DNA from: Luidia sarsii
Lineage: Eukaryota > Echinodermata > Asteroidea > Paxillosida > Luidiidae
NCBI GenBank assembly: GCA_949987565.1
Contig: OX465115.1
Coordinates: 13,329,083 to 13,393,082 of the forward strand
Reading direction: 5' to 3'
Length of the DNA: 64,000 nt
The translations under genes were made by a program, and so were the position numbers. Positions 56,639-64,000 of this stretch are shown here, piece after piece (within the stretch, counting starts at the first letter, position 1; the number at the start of each line of letters is the position of its first letter). The notes below the pieces were generated by a model. The model had not been told where the DNA came from and did not search any database. It saw nothing but the letters and a program-made list of their open reading frames with translations.

Positions 56639-57979
56639 TGAAAAAAAATGGACACAAAAGAGATCGCTCTTTGCCTCAGTCCACGAAGGAGGGTTGAGTT
56701 CCTCCAGGGACACGAGGAGGGGGTATGGGTGAGGCGGGCTTGGCATGAATGTGGGCCGGGCAGGGGGTGACAGGGTTGGCCAGTGACTCACTCATGGAGC
56801 CGTCAACCCTGACCCACGGCTGGCACTAAATTGACCGATTTAGCACAGTTGGGTTCGTAGAACCATGGAGGAAGAAGGGGGCCCTTCTTCCTCCATGGTA
56901 GAACCATCTCTTCCTACCTCCATGGTAGAACCATGGTAGAACCATGTAGAACCCCCCATAAGACGGACAGACGCTCAAGAAAAAAAACACGAACCACCGC
57001 ACCAGACGAAACAAGCACTGGGTCAAAGTATAAACTATAAGCATGCATCAACTCCGTACCCATAGGATCTTCTCCCTGGCAGCAAACTTCACCGTTATCG
57101 ATATAAATAAGGCTATGTTGTCCGAACGCCTCAAGTTCACCCTTCACTTCAGTGACCTCCGTGGTTCAACTATGTATTTCCTTCCTCCATGGTTCAACCA
57201 CCACCGCCGCGAATCGAAGCATTGTTTTAGAAACAGACTCTCCCACCAAACGTTCCCCTCGGAGGGTGTGGAGACTTTTGCTCTCGGATTACAACTCGGA
57301 TCCTCGTTTTATGCGACCCCCTCCTCCCCTCCCCTCCCCCTCCTCCCCTCCCCTCCCCTCCTCCCCCCCCCCTCCTCTCCTCCCCTCCCCCCCCCCCTCC
57401 GCGAGCCCGAGATACCCTGCGGTGCTGCGCCTATCTCTGTCCCCTCGGGCACCCTCACCCCACCCCTAAAAAAATAATAATCCTCGGAAAAATAGAAATG
57501 CGAGCTGGAGGCGGGGCCGGCTTATCTTCTGGCTATTTTGCCCGCAATTGCCTGGCCACCGCCGCAGCGGGTTCCCCGGCTGACTGTCAAAGTGGGCGAC
57601 GCGTGCTCTTACTTATTCCTCCATGCTTACATTAGGTACAGGCTAGCCGCGGCGAGCGATGGTAGCCTCTTTTCAAGGCTTGCTTGCGCGGTCTCTCCGA
57701 GACACGTGCGGCTCTCGGCCAGATCGACGACTAGAAAAGGAGACTACCGACTATGGCAGTCGCCTTAATGTCCAGGCCGTTTTACTCTCACCAGAGTAGC
57801 TCAATCGATCCTCACAGACTATTCGTAATGCGCATCGAAAAATACTGGGTGATAGCGCTTCAAAAGACAAACTAGTAAATAATGAATAGGAATGCGGCAC
57901 ACGAGCTTTCGTATGTAGTTATATCAGGTGCACCTTATTACGTGCTTCGTATAGACTTATACGGTTATATTATTAGTGT
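56639..57979. other. Intergenic with CCTCCATGG palindromes, no gene seen
   Basis: A 38-bp hairpin at 56862-56899 (18-bp arms starting ACCATGGAGGAAGAAGGG), further CCTCCATGGT repeats to 57200, and a C-rich tract at 57320-57400. Confidence 0.5.
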
Positions 57980-58038
57980 CTCTGCCTTTGAGAAAGGTCC
58001 TGCTAGGATCGAAACGTCAGGCCCACTAAATTTTAAGG
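57980..58038. repeat. Foldback family, right arm only
   Basis: CTGCCTTTGAGAAAGGTCCT, then GATCGAAACGTCAGGCCCAC. Confidence 0.75.
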
Positions 58039-58217
58039 GATATATTATTAGCCTAGATCATTCGCCATTTTAGATGATGAATGGGCACGTCTTGTCATTG
58101 ATTCCGATCACTCCCTTTTCAGATGGAGGAGTAAAACTACTCACCCAAGTCCACTCCCATCTCTGCCATAATGTACATAATGTCCTCGTCACCTTGAAAG
58201 TAACAGCTCAACAGATA

Positions 58218-58252
58218 CCCCCCCCCCCCCACCACCACCACCACCACCACCG
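58218..58252. repeat. Poly-C and CCA microsatellite
   Basis: C12 followed by about seven CCA triplets. Confidence 0.8.
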
Positions 58253-58763
58253 GAGCGCCTTTTATCAAATCTACCCTTTCACTGGTTCAAACAATCGCAA
58301 ATCTCGATTCGGTATACTCCAACAAAATACGGCGTTACGGTGGCAATAATCGACGGCCCAACCCCCTCCGGAAAGGTATGGGCAGCACGTCATCCACACC
58401 TGCTGAATATTATCACTGCGCGTAGAGTCTTTCGCCGAGATCGACGGCTGATCCACGATTGTTTGGTCTCTCATATTTCTCTTCTTCTGACATTGCCCTT
58501 TCCTCCAAACCCAGTCCGCCCTCCTTAGTGGCCGAGTAATCCCACAGCTATGTTAATGACGGGCTTCAAGTGGGTGTGGACGTATTGGTCAGTCGGTCTG
58601 ACCTTTGGTCCGGTAATCCTCCCCCTCCTTTTCCGTTGGCACTTACGTACTGTACTGTACATATTTGCGGCAGTGCAGACGTGAGGTATGGGCCGTGGAA
58701 CAGCAAGGACGAAACCTGTAGCCCCCCTTGTTGCCTGACGATGGATGTCGGAAATGAACCCGG

Positions 58764-59530
58764 TGCCTGAGCCAGAGGCTGAGCCAGAGGCTGAGCCAGA
58801 GGCTGAGCCAGAGGCTGAGCCAGAGCCTGAGCCAGAGCCTGAGCCTGAGCCTGAGCCAGAGCCAGAGCCTGAGCCAGAGGCTGAGACAGAGGCTGAGACA
58901 GAGGCTGAGACAGAGGCTGAGACAGAGGCTGAGACAGAGGCTGAGCCAGAGCCTGAGGATGAGACAGAGCCTGAGACAAAGCCTGAGACAGAGCTTGAGA
59001 CAGAGCCTGAGACAGTGCCTGAGACAGAGACAGAGCCTGAGCTCATGAGACAGAGCCTGAGCCTGAGCCTGAGACAGAGCCTGAGCCAGAGGCTGAGCCG
59101 GAGCCTGAGGCTGAGACAGAGGCTGAGACAGAGGCTGAGCCGGAGCCTGAGCCGGAGCCTGAGCCAGAGCCTGAGGCGGAGGCTGAGCCAGAGCCTGAGG
59201 CTGAGACAGAGGCTGAGACAGATCCTGAGCCAGAGCCTGAGTCAGAGCCTGAGCCAGAGCCTGCGCCAGAGGCTGAGCCAGAGCCTGAGGCTGAGCCAGA
59301 GGCTGAGCCAGAGCCCGAGGCTGAGCCAGAGCCCGAGCCAGAGGCTGAGCCTGGGACAGAGCCTGGGACAGAGCCTGAGACAAGTGAGGCAAAGCCTGAG
59401 GCAGAGCCTGAGACAGAGCCTGAGACAAAGCCTGAGACAGAGCCTGAGCCAGAACCTGAGCCAGAGCCTGAGCCAGAGCCTGAGCCAGAGCCTGAGACAG
59501 AGCCAGAGACTGAGGCAGAGCCTGAGCCAG
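58764..59530. repeat. Hexanucleotide array (GAGCCN/GAGACA)
   Basis: About 770 bp of six-base units. The plus strand reads Pro-Glu/Ala-Glu repeats for about 95 codons, then shifts frame near 59045 into Ser-Leu/Arg-Gln repeats. The loss of frame and lack of flanking exons argue for a minisatellite rather than a gene. Confidence 0.8.
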
Positions 59531-59534
59531 AAAA

Positions 59535-60470
59535 GGGCCCTTTGAATATTGGGAGAAGGGTGAAGGTGGCAGCCACCCAGAAAATGTAGCCCGGTGTAGA
59601 TGTTCCTCCGTCTATACGTATACCGAGACAAATGAAGCATTTTCCCTAAACACAAATTTAAGTGGAGAAAAAAGGGGGTATTTTGGTCGCTCCAGTCGGC
59701 CGGCTGTCTACCGTTTTCTGGCGCCACTTCGCCCAAAAGTGACTCCTGGCCTAACCGGAGGGCCAACCCAAAATACCAGCAATTCTTTCGACCGAGCCGG
59801 TCTTCTGAGAGGAGCACGAGAAAGAACAAAACACAACCCAGACCACCACCACTGCACAGACTCATCGCAGGCAGGGAGAGAGAGAGAGAGAGAGAGAGAC
59901 GCTCGAATCACTGGTATACCGGGGGTACCCAAATCGAAAATAATCTCCGGCATAATTCCGTCGGATTTGACTCGGGCCGGACAGAGACCAGGGAGGACAG
60001 ACGATCGAGATGGAGCGATCCCATCGCCCCGGGGGTCGGGGGGGGGGTAGCCTGCGTGGGCTTTGGGGCCGTATACCTTGAAGTGTATACCGTAATGAGC
60101 CTATATATATACCGGTGACTCGCCTTTGACGTTTGTCGGAGATGACTCCGGAGCCAACTTGCCCGGGGGACGGGACCGGGGTTCAATTAGGAGAAGCCCC
60201 CGCTGGTCCGATGCCCTGCCTCGCCCGGGCTGCCCGGGGGATAAGGGCGTGATCCTGTAGCCCTTTTTTTTTTGGTGGGCGGCCCAGACGAAGATTCCTT
60301 TCTCTCGGGCAATCTTCGTGTCAAAATAGGCCTACTACTTTTATTTTCAGGAGACTTTCTGTATCAATTTACAGCGACGGTCTGGTCTTGGTCTGGGTTG
60401 GTTTGGGTCCATTCTTGCTGCAAGGTGTGTTGAAGGTGTAAGCAAACAGTGGGATATCTTCGTGGTTTTT
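59535..60470. other. Intergenic, no gene seen
   Basis: A GA tract at 59877-59900 and poly-G near 60040. No gene supported. Confidence 0.45.
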
Positions 60471-60471
60471 T

Positions 60472-60633
60472 GGACGTTTCGATCCTAGCAGGACCTTTCT
60501 AAAAGGCTACAGTAGCAGGACCTTTCTCTGCCTCTTTGAGAAAGGTCCTGCTAGGATCGAAACGTCAGGCCCACTAAATGTTGAGATTTGCATTTCGGTA
60601 ATTTTAGTCAGTAAGCAGTTTGCAACTTTTTTT
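60472..60633. repeat. Foldback family copy
   Basis: GGACGTTTCGATCCTAGCAG left arm, a duplicated GCAGGACCTTTCT segment, a complete right arm and a GTCAGTAAGCAGTTTGCAAC tail. Confidence 0.8.
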
Positions 60634-60634
60634 G

Positions 60635-61618
60635 TGGGGGGGGGGAGAGTGTTTCATCCCATAATGAATCACCGCAGCAGTTCGGTTAGAACTGCGATCA
60701 CCCACAGCTACTCAGCCTAAAACACTTGCGTGACAATTGGAAATGCATTAAAGGTATATCTGCGATCTTTATACAGCTTATTGTAAGACGCTCACCGTAA
60801 TAACAGGTGTCCCCATTCTAGATATAATAATCTCCTGCACACGCTTCAGGGGCCTATTCTCGCAGTGTAGACATAATCATAGAAATCATTTCCACGTACT
60901 GGCCCGGCCCGTGTAATTCCTTTCTAAATTATTGACTCTGCGACGATTAAGCCGTAAGCCCTCCCGACTTCAAAAGGCACGCACTTAATTTATCACCCCC
61001 CACGCCGTGACCCCGTAATCCAGAAAACAAATTTGATACGCTCATTACACGTTCCTATCGACCGCGCGAGACAAAGGCGTCCCAAATTGTTACCCCAAAG
61101 TTTCCAAACAAAATCTCCGAGCGAGCGACTTTATCGCTGACTCGACCGGCCCTCTCTGACCGGCCCAGAACGCGCGTGGACCCTGGGTTGTGTGCACGTG
61201 GCGCAGATTTTGGTTCTCTCTTCTGTTTGTTTGTTTGTTTCTTCTTCATTTTTTTTTTGGGGGGGAATATATATTTTTTTCAACTGCTAGACCCTTCCAT
61301 GGCAGAACAATTCAACTTTAAAACAAAAATGGCGTTTGAAAACACATCTAGTGATGTAAATTGAGGACACATTTCAGTTCTGAATCAAAGGTGTATCAAT
61401 GGTTTGAAGATAACATGTACTATCCTACAATTTTAAGATTTGCATGATTGATAGATATCATGTACTGCATAATGCAATATGCACTCTAAAATCAAATTGC
61501 ATCGTTTATAAGTTGAGTTGGTTTTGCCATATAACGGCCGTGCTGTTTCTATAAATTTAGCAAATCGTCAAATAAAGTGAGCGTTGCAGTACGATGACTG
61601 AGAGATGAAGTAAAGACA
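60635..61618. other. Intergenic, no gene seen
   Basis: AT-rich; a TTTG microsatellite at 61224-61240. No gene is recognisable. Confidence 0.4.
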
Positions 61619-61619
61619 A

Positions 61620-61715
61620 AAACTGCTCACTGACTAAAATGACCTGCAATACACGAATCTCAAAGGCAGAGCCTTTGAGAAAGGACCGAAACGTCAGGCC
61701 CTCTAACTTTTGAGA
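61620..61715. repeat. Foldback family copy, core deleted
   Basis: Left tail ACTGCTCACTGACTAAAATG joined to AAAGGCAGAGCCTTTGAG and the right arm; the left GACGTTTCG arm is missing. Confidence 0.65.
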
Positions 61716-61773
61716 TAACTGAGAGATGAAGTAAATGATCGTTAGTCACAGAAAATACCCAAATTAATGGTTT

Positions 61774-61950
61774 AAGGTGATATACAAAAACGTTGCAAAC
61801 TTCTTACTGACTAAAATTACCAAAATGTAAATCTTAAAATTTAGTGGGCCTGACGTTTCGATCCTAGCAGGACCTTTCTCAAAGGCAGAGTGACTCTGCC
61901 TTTGAGAAAGGTCCTGCTAGGATCGAAACGTCAGGCCCACTAAATTTTAA
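61774..61950. repeat. Foldback family copy, near-perfect palindrome
   Basis: Arms of about 65 bp (AATTTAGTGGGCCTGACGTT and complement) around GTGACTCTG. Confidence 0.85.
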
Positions 61951-62099
61951 CAAATTAATGGTTATTAGTTGTACCTGAAAGATTGTTAATGGGTCTTCGT
62001 AACGAATCGATACGAGGGAAGCGCGCGAAGGCTTCTCACATTCAAATAACCAGAATAAGAATAAGTAAATAGTATACTATAGAGGGCGCTATTAGAGAT

Positions 62100-62410
62100 A
62101 CATGTTTGTATGACCGTCACACATTTTTAATGTTGGTAGTAATGATTACGTGTCTATGTAACCGCAAAGGTTTGTAATGTGACCCTTTTAGCAACCTGTG
62201 GTATCCATGAACTGTATTATTATGTAAATATGTTGGAACTATTTCTTTATATCGGTCCGCGCTAGTATATATAAAGGACCCGGGAGATTTGAATAAAGGG
62301 TTGTTGAGTTCGACGGTACATTGGCTCTGTGCATGATACGTTGTGTGCGTTTCCCGATAGAAGCGATTACCTTGCGTGTGCACGCAACGAATACAATACA
62401 ACCGTTGCTA
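62100..62410 (+). mobile_element. Possible solo LTR
   Basis: TATATATAAAG at 62266-62276 is followed 20 bp later by AATAAA (62292-62297) and a GT-rich stretch, an arrangement typical of retroviral-type LTRs. I could not define TG...CA ends or a target duplication, so this remains tentative. Confidence 0.3.
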
Positions 62411-63009
62411 TTGGTCATTGTGTTTTTATACTCCAATATAATAACAGATCGGAGCACGCGTTCAGGATAGGAACGCGTGGCAACAGTGCTCCTATACTAG
62501 TATTATCATGCTCTTCATGGGTAACAGAATTGCAACTTGAAATAGATGAATGCGGAATCTTCTTTGACTGTCCGCAGAATGTCCTTCAATTCAGATTGAA
62601 GTGAATTGTTAGAAACCATAATTTCACCATAATATATATATAAAGAATATACCGAATTCGCTGTTCCTCGATCGCAGATGAAATATCGTGTACCGGTGCA
62701 AAAGGTGACGTGAATATTCTCCATGACCGAGATTCGTTTGGTGGAATGAATTCGAAGGGGACCAGCGGTGGGCTACTGAGAGTGACGTGCGTGGGAGGAT
62801 GCCATCCGACTCCCTGTACACAATATTTGCCACCCCTCTTCTTGCCCCAGGGTGCAGCACATCCATCCAGGATGGCTCCGCCGAGCTGATTATCATGAAG
62901 TGTGGACCCACAACTTTTTTCTTTTGATAAGGGGTCTTTGGAGGCAAATTAACTAATACATTGTAGAATAAGTGAAGCTTAAGACAACCTAGGGGTTCAC
63001 TCTTCAATT

Positions 63010-63168
63010 TGGTATGTAATTTGGACCATATCTGGCTTTAAATGTGACCCTATTTGGCTGTGAAAGTGGAGGGGTCCATCCCAAAATCCTTGCAGAAATT
63101 CGGCTTGGACGGCTATACATTTTGGGGGTGTTTTTTTCTGGGGGTAATTAGCCAAAAATCTAATCGGC
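63010..63168 (+). repeat. Dispersed repeat shared with 24085-24228
   Basis: Same ordered phrases as at 24085 (AGAAATTCGGCTTGGA, GGGGGTAATTAGCC). It is cut by the assembly gap. Confidence 0.55.
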
Positions 63169-63170
63169 TA

Positions 63171-63370
63171 NNNNNNNNNNNNNNNNNNNNNNNNNNNNNN
63201 NNNNNNNNNNNNNNNNNNNNNNNNNNNNNNNNNNNNNNNNNNNNNNNNNNNNNNNNNNNNNNNNNNNNNNNNNNNNNNNNNNNNNNNNNNNNNNNNNNNN
63301 NNNNNNNNNNNNNNNNNNNNNNNNNNNNNNNNNNNNNNNNNNNNNNNNNNNNNNNNNNNNNNNNNNNNNN
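63171..63370. other. Assembly gap (200 N)
   Basis: A run of exactly 200 undetermined bases. Any frame crossing it is artificial. Confidence 0.99.
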
Positions 63371-63799
63371 ATTCCATAATGCCACTCCAAAATGCAAGGA
63401 CAGTTCCACCTCCCTCCCAACGCATCCTTCGCTTGCGTGTGTTTACTCAAGAACGGACCCTCTTAAGATCTTCCCCGGGAATGTATTGTCTTATTATTGT
63501 TGTTGGTGGGTTGGTTTTTTTTTTGTTTTTTTTTGAGGGGGAGGAGGGGATAGGTGGGCGCCTGATTGGGTCGACGCGCTGGGCATGGATGTGTCCGTCT
63601 GAATCCCCCAGCGGAGGCGATGGCTGCAGTAGGCCGGTTGTTTTGATAAAACCCCGGAGCCGGTCAACTTGGTAGGCTTCCAAATAGGCGGACAATTACA
63701 AAGACCTGTCCGTGGTTGTAACTTTCAAACAAGCATCGCTGACTCCACTCCCAGTTACTCTTCGAGCCCTGCAAACATTATGTATAGCTAGCCCGAAGA

Positions 63800-63915
63800 T
63801 CTGCCTTCGAGAAAAGGGTCGTGCGAGGATCGAAACGCCGGGCCCTCCTTACAGTTACACTTTTCTGAGACTTGCGTCTGGGTCATAAAAGTCGGCCAGA
63901 AATTTGCATCACATT
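63800..63915. repeat. Foldback family, decayed right half
   Basis: CTGCCTTCGAGAAAAGGGTC and GAGGATCGAAACGCCGGGCC with a weak tail. Confidence 0.55.
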
Positions 63916-64000
63916 TTTGTTTCACAACTAATGTTCGACTGAGCTGTATAGTGGTTGCATGGTGGTGGCGACCCTGTCCTGTCTCAACTCTCCTCAGGGT

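Noticed and set aside
58643..59576. Ser-Gly and Ala-Gln repeat frames opposite the hexanucleotide array
   Set aside because: Complement of a six-base repeat; periodicity alone keeps the frames open.
63054..63536. Open frame spanning the run of N
   Set aside because: The undetermined bases cannot be translated; the frame is artificial.
844..63915. CRISPR-like interpretation of the regularly recurring palindromic repeats
   Set aside because: The copies are kilobases apart in both orientations in a eukaryotic genome, with no spacer regularity and no cas genes.

Overview
This is eukaryotic, repeat-rich DNA in which I can support only one protein-coding gene. Between 13399 and 16036 on the + strand lies a four-exon hairy/enhancer-of-split (Hes1/hairy class) transcriptional repressor. 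It has a proline-containing bHLH domain, an Orange domain and a C-terminal WRPW. The intron positions and phases, as I recall them, match vertebrate HES1. With the AT-rich intergenic DNA, homopolymers, tRNA-derived SINEs and dense small foldback elements, this points to a marine invertebrate. A deuterostome such as an echinoderm or hemichordate is my best guess, but I cannot fix the species from the sequence.

Layout. 1-12.6 kb: intergenic, with MITEs, a nested palindromic insertion, a LINE relic and a perfect 48-bp inverted repeat (11618-11804). 12.6-13.4 kb: GC-rich promoter with two CSL/Su(H) sites, an E-box, an N-box, CCAAT boxes and a strong G-quadruplex motif. 13.4-16.8 kb: the Hes gene with an AU-rich element and a plausible poly(A) site. 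16.9-51.7 kb: SINEs, many copies of one foldback family, nested MITEs, GA- and G-rich minisatellites, a telomere-like tract inside an inverted repeat (37793-38166) and a 20-bp palindromic minisatellite (42471-42845). 51.77-53.99 kb: three copies of a unit carrying an otherwise intact tRNA-Phe(GAA) interrupted by the same 34-nt insertion in the T-loop. 54-64 kb: more foldbacks, a CT-rich tract, a hexanucleotide array, an LTR-like segment and a 200-base assembly gap (63171-63370).

The functional logic visible here is Notch signalling. Hes genes are direct Notch targets through CSL and repress themselves through N/E-boxes. By eye I count about 15 exact YGTGGGAAM CSL motifs in the window, where about two are expected by chance, and 13 of them lie within 3.5-30.1 kb around the gene. 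The most unusual object is the T-loop-interrupted tRNA-Phe trio. Each copy is 107 nt long, all three are identical, and each has an A box and a Pol III-type T-run terminator, while the flanks have diverged.
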